From NCBI GenBank assembly GCA_035527535.1, contig DATLAK010000024.1, positions 1-40,157 on the forward strand: DNA of 40,157 nucleotides, given 5' to 3'. A program made the translations under genes and the position numbers. Shown one piece after another: positions 1-8,167 of this stretch; the first letter of the stretch is position 1; every line of letters starts with the position of its first letter. This DNA is from Armatimonadota bacterium. GTDB lineage: Bacteria; Armatimonadota; Hebobacteria; GCA-020354555; CP070648. The notes below the pieces were generated by a model. It saw nothing but the letters and a program-made list of their open reading frames with translations. It ran no database searches and was not told where the DNA came from.

Positions 1-322
1 GGTCACATACGACAGGCACGCCCCCCACCATGGCTCTGGACTTGGGCCATCGCACCGAGGAATGTGGCACAGAGCCTGCCCCGAGCTTGCCGAGGGGCGC
101 CCTCGCCTGTGAACTCCGCGCCCCGACCTGTCGGGGCACACACACCCGGGGGCGGGTGTGCCACATGAGGCGCACGCCGTGCGCCCCTACGGATGCAGCC
201 TCCCGCGCTTGAACTTTCGCCTGCTGGGTGCTATTCTTGGCGCGGCCCGAGGATAGGGGAGAGTAGAGAGGAGACTGCAGGCGATTCGGGTGAGGGCGCA
301 GCATGCCGCGCCCCTACATTGC
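1..322. repeat. 322-bp tandem repeat unit, copy 1
   Basis: First of two head-to-tail copies with a 322-bp period, differing at only a handful of positions. The unit contains several small inverted repeats: a CCCCGAC/GTCGGGG palindrome (121-136), GGCGCAC/GTGCGCC (169-185) and a GGGCGC...GCGCCC palindrome (294-313). Short open frames run through it but they are interrupted by these palindromes, have no clear ribosome-binding sites and resemble no protein I know, so I treat the unit as non-coding. The window begins exactly at the repeat unit, so more copies may lie upstream. Confidence 0.9.
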
Positions 323-642
323 GGTCACATACGACAGGCACGCCCCCCACCATGGCTCTGGACTTGGGCCATCGCACCGAGGAATGTGGCACAGAGCCTG
401 CCCCGAGCTTGCCGAGGGGCGCCCTCGCCTGTGAACTCCGCGCCCCGACCAGTCGGGGCACACACACCCGGGGGCGGGTGTGCCACATGAGGCGCACGCC
501 GTGCGCCCCTACGGATGCGGCCTCCCGCGCTTGAACTTTCACCTGCTGGGTGCTATTCTTGGCGCGGCCCGAGGATAGGGGAGAGTAGAGAGGAGACCGC
601 AGGCGATTCGGGTGAGGGCGCAGCATGCTGCGCCCCTACATT
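323..642. repeat. 322-bp tandem repeat unit, copy 2
   Basis: Second copy of the preceding unit. It carries the same palindromes: CCCCGACC/AGTCGGGG at 443-458, GGCGCAC/GTGCGCC at 491-507 and a perfect 20-bp palindrome GGGCGCAGCATGCTGCGCCC at 616-635. Similarity stops at 642, after which a CCCCGATCA/TGATCGGGG hairpin (669-690) directly precedes the tRNA gene. The near identity of the two copies implies a recent duplication or ongoing homogenisation. Confidence 0.9.
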
Positions 643-693
643 CACCTTTCAACTTTCACCTGCTCTCGCCCCGATCAGTCTTGATCGGGGCGC

Positions 694-779
694 GCCGGGG
701 TGGCGGAACGGAAGACGCAGGGGACTTAAAATCCTCGGCCCGCAAGGGCATGCGGGTTCGACTCCCGCCCCCGGCACCA
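694..779 (+). tRNA. tRNA-Leu (anticodon UAA)
   Basis: A class II (long variable arm) tRNA can be folded by eye. The acceptor stem GCCGGGG (694-700) pairs with CCCCGGC (769-775), the discriminator is A776, and CCA is encoded at 777-779. The anticodon stem is GGGGA (720-724) with TCCTC (732-736), including one G-U pair. The loop CTTAAAA puts anticodon TAA at 727-729, reading UUA/UUG leucine codons. The T arm is GCGGG-TTCGACT-CCCGC (752-768). The variable arm, about 737-751, is typical of leucine. The tRNA is immediately preceded by a palindrome-rich repeat array. Confidence 0.95.
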
Positions 780-916
780 CCGCCATGCCCGGCTGCGAGC
801 AGCCCCATGGCCGACGTACGCCGACAGAGCGGCTCCACGCGAAATAGACGTTGACAGGGCACCGCAGGGTTCACTGCGCCATTTCTGACGCGATCCACGG
901 ACCGAAGCGTGCGAAG
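780..916. other. Intergenic spacer between tRNA-Leu and thiL
   Basis: There is no gene here. A perfect TTGACA hexamer at 851-856 could be a -35 box for thiL, but no convincing -10 hexamer lies 16-18 bases downstream, so I do not call a promoter. Confidence 0.5.
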
Positions 917-1957
917 ATGAAACTCAGCGACCTGGGCGAATTCGGCCTCATCGCGCGCCTGCGCGCCCGCTGGCCGCAGTCGCCGGCGGGCGTCGTGGTG
1001 GGTCCCGGCGACGACGCCGCCGCGGTGCAGCCCGACCAGGGCCGGCTGCTGCTATTCACCGTGGACGCGATGGTCGAGGACGTTCACTTCCGCCGGCGCT
1101 GGATGCCCCCGCGCGACCTGGGCTGGAAGGCGATGGCGCAGAGCCTCAGCGACATCGCCGCCATGGGCGGCCAGCCGACCCACGCCCTGGTGTGTCTGAG
1201 CCTGCCTGTCCCGAGTGCAGTCGAGGGGCCCGGCGACCTCGATGCGGGTTTCGTTGACGCTCTCTACGACGGCCTCGACGCCGCCGCCGCCGAGTACGGG
1301 GCGAGCGTGATCGGCGGCGACATCGTGGGCTCGACCGGCGGGGTCATGGTGTCGGTGTCGCTGCTGGGCGAGGTGGAAGAAGGGCTGCTGCTGCGCCGGT
1401 CGGGGGCGCGGCCGGGGGAGGTTTTGATGGTCACGGGCGCCCTCGGCGACGCCGCCGCGGGGCTGCGGTTGCTGGAGGCGGGGGAATCGCCGGCTGCCGG
1501 CGAGGAGAGCGCGGTCACCCGGCACCTGCGCCCCGCCCCGCGCGTGGACGAGGCGCGCATCCTGGCGCGCAGCGGCCAGGTGACCGCCGCCATAGACCTC
1601 AGCGACGGCCTGGCGGGCGACGCGGCGCACATCGCCGAGGAGAGCGGCGTCGGCGTGCGTCTGCATGGCGAGCGGCTGCCTGTCGGCGCGGCGTGCAAGC
1701 AGGTGGCGGCGAGGCTGAGGCTGAATCCGCTCCCGCTGGCCCTGCGCGGGGGCGAGGACTACGAGCTGCTGGTCGCCGTGCGCCCGCAGGCGGCGGAGGG
1801 CCTGGCGGAGCTGCTGCATCACGAGACGGGAACGGCGCTGACCGCGGTCGGCGAGGTGGTCGAGGCCGCGCGCGGCGTCGTGCTCATCGCCGCGGACGGA
1901 ATCGAGGCTACGCTGGGCGGGGCGTTCGATCACTTCGGCGAACCATCCGACCGCTAG
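917..1957 (+). CDS. thiL: Thiamine-monophosphate kinase
   Basis: ThiL phosphorylates thiamine monophosphate to the cofactor thiamine diphosphate with ATP, in the cytoplasm. The 346-residue product has the family marks in order: GPGDDAAAV (about 29-37), TVDAMVEDVHF (48-58), the DIAAMGG segment (79-85), the GGD of the central strand, AIDLSDGLAGD and GGEDYELL near the C-terminus. These are ATP, Mg2+ and substrate-binding elements of the PurM/SelD-like fold. I chose ATG 917 because it begins right before the conserved start (MKLSDLGEFGLI); an in-frame start at 851 would add 22 unlikely residues. Residues 97-106 (PVPSAVEGPG, bases 1205-1234) look like a translated intergenic-type repeat inserted into a loop. 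The gene is followed 42 bases later by xylB. Function is near certain from motifs. Confidence 0.95.
   Translation: MKLSDLGEFGLIARLRARWPQSPAGVVVGPGDDAAAVQPDQGRLLLFTVDAMVEDVHFRRRWMPPRDLGWKAMAQSLSDIAAMGGQPTHALVCLSLPVPSAVEGPGDLDAGFVDALYDGLDAAAAEYGASVIGGDIVGSTGGVMVSVSLLGEVEEGLLLRRSGARPGEVLMVTGALGDAAAGLRLLEAGESPAAGEESAVTRHLRPAPRVDEARILARSGQVTAAIDLSDGLAGDAAHIAEESGVGVRLHGERLPVGAACKQVAARLRLNPLPLALRGGEDYELLVAVRPQAAEGLAELLHHETGTALTAVGEVVEAARGVVLIAADGIEATLGGAFDHFGEPSDR
1205..1234. repeat. Short GC repeat inserted in frame in thiL
   Basis: The stretch CCTGTCCCGAGTGCAGTCGA plus flanking bases is a type of sequence I know mainly as a dispersed intergenic repeat in uncultured-bacterium genomes. Here it is read as PVPSAVEGPG between two conserved parts of ThiL where relatives usually have only a short loop. 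The match to a repeat family is from memory; only the odd insertion is visible here. Confidence 0.5.
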
Positions 1958-1999
1958 CCCGCAGACTGCGGGCAACCGGCGGCGGAGGCGGAGGGAACC

Positions 2000-3529
2000 T
2001 TGAGCTACCTGGTTGGCATTGACGTTGGCACCACCGGCGCGAAGGTGCTGCTGGTAGGAGCGGACGGCGGCATCGTCGCGCGCAGCACCCACGAGTACCC
2101 ACTGCTGACGCCGCGGCCCGCGTGGGCGGAGCAGAACCCCGCGGACTGGTGGGAAGCGACCGCCGCGGGCATCCGCCAGGTGCTCAAGCAGAGCGGCATC
2201 CCGCCGCAGGAGATCGCGGGCATGGGCCTGTCCGGGCAGATGCACGGGTCGGTCTTCCTGGACGAGCGCAGCGAGGTCATCCGGCCGGCGATCCTGTGGT
2301 GCGACCAGCGCACCGCCGACCAGTGCCGCTGGATCACCGACCGCGCCGGCGAGAAAACCGTCGTCGAGGAGACCCTCAACCCCGTGCTCACCGGCTTCAC
2401 CGCGCCCAAGATCGTGTGGCTGCGCCAGAACGAGCCGGAAGCCTACGCCCGCGTGCGCAAGCTCCTGCTGCCCAAGGATTACATTCGCTTCCTGCTGACC
2501 GGGGAGTTCGCGACCGACGTGTCGGATGCGTCCGGCACCTCGCTGCTCAACATTGCCCGGCGGCGCTGGTCGCCGAAGATGCTGGCGGCGCTCGACTTAT
2601 CGGAGGCGATGCTGCCGACGGTACACGAATCGCCGGCGGTGACGGGGGGCATCTCGCCCGCGGCCGCGGAGGCCACGGGGCTGGCGGCAGGCACACCCGT
2701 CGTCGGCGGCGGAGGAGATCAAGCGGCGGGCGCGGTGGGCAACGGCATCGTCCGCCCCGGCGTCATCTCCGTCACCACCGGCACCTCCGGCGTCGTTTTC
2801 GCGCACATGGACGAGCCGCGCGTGGACCCCAGGCTGCGCACTCATACCTTCTGCCACGCGGTGCCGGGCAAGTGGCACGTCATGGGGGCGATGCTGTCGG
2901 CCGGGGGGTCGCTGCGGTGGTATCGGGACGCCCTCGCCCAAGCGGAGGTCGCGGAGGCGAAGAAACGCGGCGTGGATCCTTACGAGCTGCTGACCGCAGA
3001 AGCGGCCTCGGCGCCGCCCGGCTGCGAAGGGTTGATCTTCCTGCCCTACCTCACCGGCGAGCGCACCCCCTACCCCGACCCCTGGGCACGGGGGGTCTAT
3101 TTCGGCCTGAGCCTGCGCCACGGGCGGCCGCACCTGGTGCGCGCCATCCTCGAAGGGGTGTCCTACGGCCTGCGGGATTCGCTGGAGATCCTGCGCGGGA
3201 TGGGCCTGCCCATGTCCCAGGTGCGCGCCTCCGGCGGCGGCGCCCGCAGCGCCCTGTGGCGGCAGATTCAGAGCGATGTCTTCGGCGCCGAGCTGGTGAC
3301 GATCAATGTAGATGAGGGCCCGGCATTCGGCGCGGCGCTGCTGGCGGGCGTGGGCGCGGGGGTTTACGCCAGTGTCGAGGAGGCCTGCGACCGCACCATC
3401 TCCGTCAATCAGCGCACCCGGCCCGACCCCGACACCTCGGCCCGCTACGACGCCTACTACCCCATCTACCAGGCGCTGTACGCGTCGCTCAAGGACCGCT
3501 TCGCCGAGGTGGGGCGGCTGCTACAGTGA
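2000..3529 (+). CDS. xylB: Xylulokinase (FGGY carbohydrate kinase)
   Basis: FGGY-family sugar kinases use ATP to phosphorylate a pentulose, here most likely D-xylulose to xylulose 5-phosphate. The 509-residue length suits XylB. The N-terminal phosphate loop is GIDVGTTGAK (6-15). A GQMHGSVFLD segment and a WCDQRT motif follow in the first domain and are characteristic of xylulokinases. The second domain has GGGGDQAAGAVGNG, the TTGTSGVVF adenosine-site strand and ASGGGARSALWRQI near the C-terminus. Translation probably starts at TTG 2000, preceded by a purine-rich GCGGAGGCGGAGGG. The gene overlaps mobB by 4 bases, so thiL, xylB and mobB are probably cotranscribed despite unrelated functions. 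No xylose isomerase or transporter is adjacent, so the exact sugar is inferred. Confidence 0.88.
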   Translation: MSYLVGIDVGTTGAKVLLVGADGGIVARSTHEYPLLTPRPAWAEQNPADWWEATAAGIRQVLKQSGIPPQEIAGMGLSGQMHGSVFLDERSEVIRPAILWCDQRTADQCRWITDRAGEKTVVEETLNPVLTGFTAPKIVWLRQNEPEAYARVRKLLLPKDYIRFLLTGEFATDVSDASGTSLLNIARRRWSPKMLAALDLSEAMLPTVHESPAVTGGISPAAAEATGLAAGTPVVGGGGDQAAGAVGNGIVRPGVISVTTGTSGVVFAHMDEPRVDPRLRTHTFCHAVPGKWHVMGAMLSAGGSLRWYRDALAQAEVAEAKKRGVDPYELLTAEAASAPPGCEGLIFLPYLTGERTPYPDPWARGVYFGLSLRHGRPHLVRAILEGVSYGLRDSLEILRGMGLPMSQVRASGGGARSALWRQIQSDVFGAELVTINVDEGPAFGAALLAGVGAGVYASVEEACDRTISVNQRTRPDPDTSARYDAYYPIYQALYASLKDRFAEVGRLLQ

Positions 3530-4029
3530 CGGGGGTGACGCCCGTAGTCTCCGTGGTCGGCCGCAGCAACTCCGGCAAGACGACGGTGCTGGAGGGCCTC
3601 ATCGCCGAGCTGACCCGGCGCGGCCTGCGAGTGGGGGTGCTCAAGCATGCAGGGCACGGGTTCGAGATGGACCGCGAGGGCACGGACACCTGGCGTCACC
3701 GGCGTGCGGGCGCGGCGGCGGTGGGGATCATGTCCGACGATGGGGTCGCCGTCATCCGCGCGCTGGAGGGGGAACTGCCGCTGGCGGAAGCGGCGGCGCT
3801 GTTGGGGCCCGACCTCGACGTGGTGTTGACCGAGGGCTTCCGGCGGGCGCCGACGCCCAAGATCGAGGTCATGCGCGCCGAACAGGGAGGCGACGTGCAA
3901 ACCCCGCCCCACCAGTTGCTGGCGGTGGTTGCCGATGGCGCGATGAAAACGGGGGCGCCGGTGCTCGCGTTCGACGATGCGTCGGGCCTGGCCGACCTCG
4001 TCGCCGCCGAGATCAAGCGCCCGCTATGA
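3526..4029 (+). CDS. mobB: Molybdopterin-guanine dinucleotide biosynthesis adaptor protein
   Basis: MobB is a small P-loop GTPase that assists conversion of molybdopterin to the guanine dinucleotide cofactor; it binds GTP and partners MobA. The 167-residue protein opens with the Walker A motif GRSNSGKT (12-19), has the conserved KHAGHGFEMD and DTWRHRRAGA segments and the TEGFR motif near residue 102, and ends with an FDD segment, all usual for MobB. The GTG start at 3526 overlaps the xylB stop in a GTGA arrangement; a second GTG at 3535 is possible. The last 6 bases overlap the convergent isomerase gene. No mobA or molybdoenzyme is in this window, so its client enzymes are unknown. Confidence 0.9.
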   Translation: MTGVTPVVSVVGRSNSGKTTVLEGLIAELTRRGLRVGVLKHAGHGFEMDREGTDTWRHRRAGAAAVGIMSDDGVAVIRALEGELPLAEAAALLGPDLDVVLTEGFRRAPTPKIEVMRAEQGGDVQTPPHQLLAVVADGAMKTGAPVLAFDDASGLADLVAAEIKRPL

Positions 4030-4845
4030 GGACGCAGTGAGCCCCGCCGCGGCCATCGCCTGGCGCGCGTAGTCATGCCACATGCGAGCGAGCTCGCGGC
4101 TGGGCACCTCGGGATGGCGCGCACAGGTCACGACGATGGGGCCGTCGAAGCCAATCGCCTTGAGCCCGCGAAAGACGGAGGGAATGTCGGCCGAGCCCGG
4201 GTCCCCCGGCAGCGCCGGCAGCCATGGCCGCCCGCCGATCATGACCGCCGCGGGCGCTTCGCCGTCGGCCGGCGCCGGCTTGTGGGTCTCCAGGAAGCAC
4301 GCGAACGCGTGCTCCCCCAAGGCCTCCACCGCCGCCTGGCCGTGCTCGCGGTCGTCGAACATGAGCTGGCTTGCCTCGAACGCCACCCCGAAGTTGGCGC
4401 GCCCGATCATGGCCAGGGTCTGGCGCGCCATCTCGATATTGGCGAACAGCGTGCCGCTGTGGATGGGGCTGGCGACGCGCAGGCCGCGTTCGGCCGCGCG
4501 GTCGGCGAGCTGCTGGGCGAACGGTATCTCCGCCTCGCGCACGAGCTGCACACGGATAAGGCCGCAATTGAGCGCCAGCGCTACCCCCAGCAGGCGCGTC
4601 GCGTCATCCACCGCCGCCGCGTTCTCCAGTCCGGCGGCGGTGACATTGGCGCAGCGCAGACCGCGCCGCCCCAGCACGTCGCGGATGGTGGCGAGCTCGG
4701 CCGGGCTCGACGTCTCATTGACCTGGCGTCGCCGCAGCTCGATGCCGTCGTAGCCGATCTCCGCCAGCAGCGACGCCAGCTCCTCCAGGCCCAGCTCGTA
4801 GCCGGTGCGCTGCTCGAACATGCGCGCGGACAGTGCCAGTAGCAT
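4024..4845 (-). CDS. Sugar phosphate isomerase/epimerase, TIM-barrel family
   Basis: The 273-residue product belongs to the xylose-isomerase-like TIM-barrel superfamily (AP endonuclease 2 fold), whose members isomerise or epimerise sugars and inositol derivatives using a divalent metal. Visible marks are the N-terminal LEELASLLAEIGYDGIELRRRQ strand-helix unit with its catalytic-type Glu, the ADRAAERGLRVASPIHSGT strand with a His, a FEASQL segment and the C-terminal FDGPIVVTCARHP. No signal peptide is present. It starts at ATG 4845. It is convergent with mobB, sharing 6 bases, and stands alone. The substrate cannot be read from sequence; a link to the xylulokinase gene is possible but unproven. 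Confidence 0.75.
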   Translation of the reverse strand: MLLALSARMFEQRTGYELGLEELASLLAEIGYDGIELRRRQVNETSSPAELATIRDVLGRRGLRCANVTAAGLENAAAVDDATRLLGVALALNCGLIRVQLVREAEIPFAQQLADRAAERGLRVASPIHSGTLFANIEMARQTLAMIGRANFGVAFEASQLMFDDREHGQAAVEALGEHAFACFLETHKPAPADGEAPAAVMIGGRPWLPALPGDPGSADIPSVFRGLKAIGFDGPIVVTCARHPEVPSRELARMWHDYARQAMAAAGLTASS

Positions 4846-4862
4846 GATCTCTCCACACCCCA

Positions 4863-4888
4863 GCCGGGAGGCGCACGCGCTTCCCGGC
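4863..4888. repeat. GC-rich hairpin upstream of the isomerase gene
   Basis: GCCGGGAGGCG and CGCTTCCCGGC form an 11-bp stem with a CACG loop (one G-U pair). It lies 18 bases before the isomerase start in the 4846-5028 spacer. It may be another dispersed palindrome or a leader structure. Confidence 0.5.
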
Positions 4889-4972
4889 GGATTGGCCTGC
4901 GGGGCTCGCCCGCAAGCGTCACTGACTACGCCACGCGGGGGCGCTCGACCTTTCTCCCCTCAGCCATGGCAA

Positions 4973-4998
4973 AGGCCGGTGGAACCCTCCACCGGCCT
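4973..4998 (-). terminator. Putative hairpin terminator after the NifU-like gene
   Basis: AGGCCGGTGGA (4973-4983) pairs perfectly with TCCACCGGCCT (4988-4998) around a four-base loop. On the minus strand it is followed by a short T-containing stretch (TTTGCC), and it lies 30 bases past the stop codon of the NifU-like gene. It has no long T run, so it may act only as a 3' end stabiliser. Confidence 0.55.
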
Positions 4999-5028
4999 CA
5001 GTACGTCGCCGACATGCGACCGCGCGGG

Positions 5029-5253
5029 CTAGGCAGCCACCACCTGCTGCACCCCGGGCACCTGCTCCTTGAGCACCTGCTCCACCCCGCGTTGCAGCGT
5101 CATCTGCGCCATCGGGCAACCGACGCAGGCCCCCTTCAGCCGCACCTTGACGATCCCCTCCTGCTCGTCCACGTCCACCAGGTCAATGTCACCGCCGTCG
5201 GCCTGCAGGCGCACGCGGATGTCGTCTATCGCTTGCTGCACCTTTTCGCGCAT
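5029..5253 (-). CDS. NifU-like C-terminal domain protein (Fe-S cluster scaffold/carrier)
   Basis: This 74-residue protein is a stand-alone NifU C-terminal-type domain (NFU), which carries or assembles an Fe-S cluster on a CxxC pair and passes it to target proteins. It shows the usual ADGGDIDLVDV strand, a KVRLKGACVGCPMAQMT core with Cys pair at about residues 43 and 46, and the helix RGVEQVLKEQVPGV. Length is right for a single-domain Nfu. The start at ATG 5253 follows an AAGGAA ribosome-binding site. It precedes a hairpin terminator and lies downstream of hpt in the same direction. No isc or suf genes are nearby, so clients are not indicated. Confidence 0.92.
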   Translation of the reverse strand: MREKVQQAIDDIRVRLQADGGDIDLVDVDEQEGIVKVRLKGACVGCPMAQMTLQRGVEQVLKEQVPGVQQVVAA

Positions 5254-5342
5254 GGAGCTTCCTTTCCGCAGTCAATTCGACCTGCTCCAAGCATACCCGC
5301 CGCCGTGGGGCGTGTCAACCGCTGCCTTGTGCGTCCCGACCA

Positions 5343-5888
5343 CTAGCCGCCGTAGATCTCCGGCTTGAGCACCGCGACGTAGGGCAGACTGCGGTAGCGG
5401 TGCGCGAAATCGAGCCCGTAGCCGACGACGAATTCGTTGGGTACCTGGAAGCCGACGTAGTCGAGCTGCACCTCCACCTGACGCCGGCTGGGCTTATCCA
5501 GCAGCGCCGCCACCGCCAGGCTCGCGACCTTGCGCGTCTCGAGGTTCTCCAGCAGGTAGCGCAGGGTCAGCCCGGTGTCCACGATGTCCTCGACCACCAG
5601 CACGTGCTGACCCTCGACATTGAGGCTCAGGTCCTTGAGGAGCTGCACCGCGCCGGAGGAGGTAGCGCCCTCGCGATAGCTCGACCACTTGACGAAGTCC
5701 ACGCGCACGGGGATGGTCAGCGCGCGCATGAGGTCGGCCAGGAACACCACCGCGCCGTCGAGCACTCCCACCAGCACCGGCTCGCGGTCGCGGTAGTCGG
5801 CGCTGATCCGCGCCCCCATCTCCGCCACCCGTGCGGCGATCCGGTCGGCGGTCAGCAGCACCTCCCTGACATCGGGGTGAGCGCTCAT
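5343..5888 (-). CDS. hpt: Hypoxanthine phosphoribosyltransferase
   Basis: The enzyme salvages hypoxanthine and guanine by transfer of phosphoribose from PRPP, giving IMP and GMP. The 181-residue protein has the PRPP-binding motif VVEDIVDTGLTL (about 99-110), the hydrophobic VGVLDGAVVFLADL strand near residues 38-51, a VDFVKWSSYREG flexible loop and the C-terminal PNEFVVGYGLDF, all typical. I set the start at ATG 5888 after AAAGG; the open frame extends far upstream only because it reads through repeat DNA. A large hairpin repeat ends about 13 bases upstream of the start, so the promoter must lie inside or beyond that repeat. Confidence 0.93.
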   Translation of the reverse strand: MSAHPDVREVLLTADRIAARVAEMGARISADYRDREPVLVGVLDGAVVFLADLMRALTIPVRVDFVKWSSYREGATSSGAVQLLKDLSLNVEGQHVLVVEDIVDTGLTLRYLLENLETRKVASLAVAALLDKPSRRQVEVQLDYVGFQVPNEFVVGYGLDFAHRYRSLPYVAVLKPEIYGG

Positions 5889-5900
5889 TGGCCTTTGCCA

Positions 5901-5987
5901 TGTCGTTCTGAGTGCAGCGAAGAATCCCCTACCCCTGATGCGCCAGGATAGGGGACTCTTCGGTCGCTGCGCTTCCTCAGAGTGACA
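5901..5987. repeat. Long REP-like imperfect inverted repeat
   Basis: Two arms starting TGTCGTTCTGAG and ending CTCAGAGTGACA pair over about 30 bases. They share the inner segments TGCAGCGAAGAATCCCCTA and TAGGGGACTCTTCGGTCGCTG, and the loop holds CTGATGCGCCAGG. This layout is like dispersed palindromic elements seen in many metagenome-derived genomes. It sits directly before hpt and downstream of groEL on the same strand. Confidence 0.75.
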
Positions 5988-6064
5988 ATTGTGCTCTGGT
6001 GCTCCGTCAACCATGTTTCGAGGGATTCCTTGGGCGCGCGATGTCAATCGCGCGAAGCCGCCCG

Positions 6065-6090
6065 TAGGGGCAAGGCATGCCTTGCCCCTA
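6065..6090. repeat. Perfect 26-bp palindrome, TAGGGGC/GCCCCTA family
   Basis: The arms TAGGGGCAAGGCA and TGCCTTGCCCCTA are exactly complementary. The same 26-bp sequence recurs at 21484-21509 and, with one end base changed, inside mrfA at 24653-24678. Here it lies in the groEL-hpt spacer (5889-6149), which holds no gene. Confidence 0.9.
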
Positions 6091-6149
6091 CCTGTGTCGC
6101 GCCCGGTGCGACCCCGAAGAACACCCATCAATTCATCGTTGACGCAACA

Positions 6150-7769
6150 CTAATACGGCGGCATGCCGTGGCCGTGGGGCGCGGGCGGCGCCTTTTCTTC
6201 CTCGGGGATCTCCGCGACCACCGCCTCGGTGGACAAGATCATGGCGACGATGCTGGTCGCGTTCTCCAGCGCGCTGCGCGTGACCTTGGCCGGGTCCACG
6301 ATCCCCGCCTCCATCATGTCCCCGTACTTCTCGGTCATGACGTCGAGGCCGTGGCCCGCGGGCAGGGCCTTGATCTTGGCGACCACGACCGATCCCTCCA
6401 TCCCCGCGTTGTTGGCGATCTGGCGCGCGGGCTCCTCCAGGGCGCGGCGCATGATGTCCACGCCGATGGCGGCGTCGCCCTTGAGCCGCACCTGCTTGAG
6501 CGCGGGGACGGCGTTGAGGTAGGTCACCCCGCCGCCGGCGACGATCCCTTCCTCGACCGCGGCGCGGGTGGCGGAGAGGGCGTCCTCCATGCGGTGCTTG
6601 CGCTCCTTGAGCTCGGTCTCGGTGGCGGCGCCGACGTTGACGATGGCTACGCCGCCGGCGAGCTTGGCCAGACGTTCCTGCAGCTTCTCGCGGTCATAGG
6701 AGGAGTCGGTGTCCTCGATCTCGCGCTTGATCTGGGCGATGCGCCCCTGGATCGCCTCGGCGCTGCCCTTGCCCTCGACGACGGTGGTGTCGTCCTTGGT
6801 GACGATCACGCGCTTGGCGCGCCCCAGCATGTCGGTGGTAACGTTCTCGAGCTTGCCCCCGAGATCCTCGGAGATGAAGCTGCCGGCGGTGAGCAGCGCC
6901 AGGTCCTGCAACATCGCCTTGCGGCGATCGCCGAAGCCGGGCGCCTTGACCGCGACCGCGGTGAAGGTGCCGCGCAGCTTGTTGACCACCAGCGTCGCCA
7001 GCGCCTCGCCCTCGACGTCCTCGGCCACGATCAACAGCGGCTTGCCCGCGCGCATCGCCGCCTCCAGCACCGGCAGCAGGTCCGCCACCGTCGAGACCTT
7101 CTTCTCGTAGATGAGGATATAGGGATCCTCCAGCACCGCCTCCATGCGCTCGGCGTTGGTGACCATGTAGGGCGAGATGTAGCCCTTGTCGAACTGCATC
7201 CCCTCCACCAGCTCGAGCGTGGTCTCGGCGCTCTTGCCCTCCTCGACGGTGATGACGCCGTCCTTGCCGACCTTGTCCATCGCCTCGGAGATGACCTCGC
7301 CGATGCGCTTCTCGCGCGCGGCGATCGCCGCCACCTGCGCGATCTTGGCCTTGGTCTCGACCGGGAGCGCGGACTTGGCGATGTGCTTGACCACCGCGTC
7401 GCGCGCCGCCTCCAGCCCGCGCTTGATGAACATGGGGTTGGCGCCCGCCGCCACCGCCTTCATCCCCTCGCGCATCATCGCCTGCGCGAGCACGGTGGCG
7501 GTGGTGGTGCCGTCGCCGGCCACGTCATTGGTCTTGGACGCCACCTCCTTCACCAGTTGCGCGCCCAGGTTCTCGAAGCGGTCCTCGACCTCGATCTCCT
7601 TGGCGATGGTGACCCCGTCGTCAATGATGGTCGGCGAGCCGAACTTCTTCTCCAGCATCACCGTGCGGCCGCGCGGCCCCAGGGTCACGCGCACCGCGTT
7701 GGCGAGGATGTTGACCCCGCGCTCCAGCGCGCGCCGGGCCTCCTCGCTGTATGCCAAATCCTTTGCCAT
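6150..7769 (-). CDS. groEL: Chaperonin GroEL
   Basis: GroEL forms the double-ring ATP-driven folding chamber with GroES. The 539-residue product has the equatorial-domain start [15 protein letters not shown], the ATP loop [16 protein letters not shown] (about 82-97), the apical [15 protein letters not shown] segment and the [19 protein letters not shown] / VAGGG signature near 385-415. The C-terminus ends HGHGMPPY, a short His-containing tail in place of the usual GGM repeat. The start at 7769 follows GAGGAGG. It lies 91 bases after groES in the same direction and should be cotranscribed from the promoter before groES. No CIRCE repeat is seen upstream, so HrcA control is not indicated. Confidence 0.98.
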   Translation of the reverse strand: MAKDLAYSEEARRALERGVNILANAVRVTLGPRGRTVMLEKKFGSPTIIDDGVTIAKEIEVEDRFENLGAQLVKEVASKTNDVAGDGTTTATVLAQAMMREGMKAVAAGANPMFIKRGLEAARDAVVKHIAKSALPVETKAKIAQVAAIAAREKRIGEVISEAMDKVGKDGVITVEEGKSAETTLELVEGMQFDKGYISPYMVTNAERMEAVLEDPYILIYEKKVSTVADLLPVLEAAMRAGKPLLIVAEDVEGEALATLVVNKLRGTFTAVAVKAPGFGDRRKAMLQDLALLTAGSFISEDLGGKLENVTTDMLGRAKRVIVTKDDTTVVEGKGSAEAIQGRIAQIKREIEDTDSSYDREKLQERLAKLAGGVAIVNVGAATETELKERKHRMEDALSATRAAVEEGIVAGGGVTYLNAVPALKQVRLKGDAAIGVDIMRRALEEPARQIANNAGMEGSVVVAKIKALPAGHGLDVMTEKYGDMMEAGIVDPAKVTRSALENATSIVAMILSTEAVVAEIPEEEKAPPAPHGHGMPPY

Positions 7770-7860
7770 AATCGTCAGCCTCCTCGGTTCGCCGCGAAGT
7801 CCTCGCGACCGTAGTCCGCTTATCCCGCCCCCGCCCAGAGGGAGCGGGGTTGATGCGCCG

Positions 7861-8145
7861 CTAGACGACTATCGCCAGCACGTCGCTCTCGCGCAGCACC
7901 ATGTATTCCTTCTTGCCGATGGTGATCTCGGTGCCGCCGTACTTCGTAAAGAGCACGACGTCGCCCTTCTTGACCTCGGGCTTCGCCACCGTTCCGTTGT
8001 CCAGGATGCGGCCGGGGCCGACCGCCACCACCTTGCCCTTCTGCGGCTTCTCCTGCGCGGTGTCGGGCAGCAGAATCCCGGAGGGAGTCTTCTCCTCCGC
8101 CTCCGTCACCGTCACCACCAGGTGATCTGCGACAGGCCTGATCAT
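7861..8145 (-). CDS. groES: Co-chaperonin GroES
   Basis: GroES is the seven-fold lid of the chaperonin chamber. The 94-residue protein matches the family throughout: [10 protein letters not shown] at the start, the mobile-loop region [33 protein letters not shown], the [16 protein letters not shown] strand and a final ILAIVV-like strand (VLAIVV). The ATG at 8145 has a strong AAGGAGG ribosome-binding site 6 bases upstream. It is the first gene of the groES-groEL unit, with a promoter 62-90 bases upstream and a short 6-bp hairpin (8168-8182) in the leader. Confidence 0.98.
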   Translation of the reverse strand: MIRPVADHLVVTVTEAEEKTPSGILLPDTAQEKPQKGKVVAVGPGRILDNGTVAKPEVKKGDVVLFTKYGGTEITIGKKEYMVLRESDVLAIVV

Positions 8146-8167
8146 GTTCCTACCTCCTTAAGCTCCT

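Noticed and set aside
30-534. Short open frames within the 322-bp repeats
   Set aside because: They are duplicated with the repeat, cross palindromes, lack ribosome-binding sites and show no family features.
1-642. CRISPR array
   Set aside because: Only two units of 322 bp with no spacer structure and no cas genes in the window.
851-879. TTGACA hexamer as thiL promoter
   Set aside because: No acceptable -10 box occurs at a spacing of 16-18 bases, so a -35 hexamer alone is not enough.
5982-7814. Very long open frame on the plus strand opposite groEL (about 610 codons)
   Set aside because: It is a codon-bias shadow of groEL in GC-rich DNA: repetitive His/Leu/Gly/Asp composition, no ribosome-binding site and no recognisable domain.
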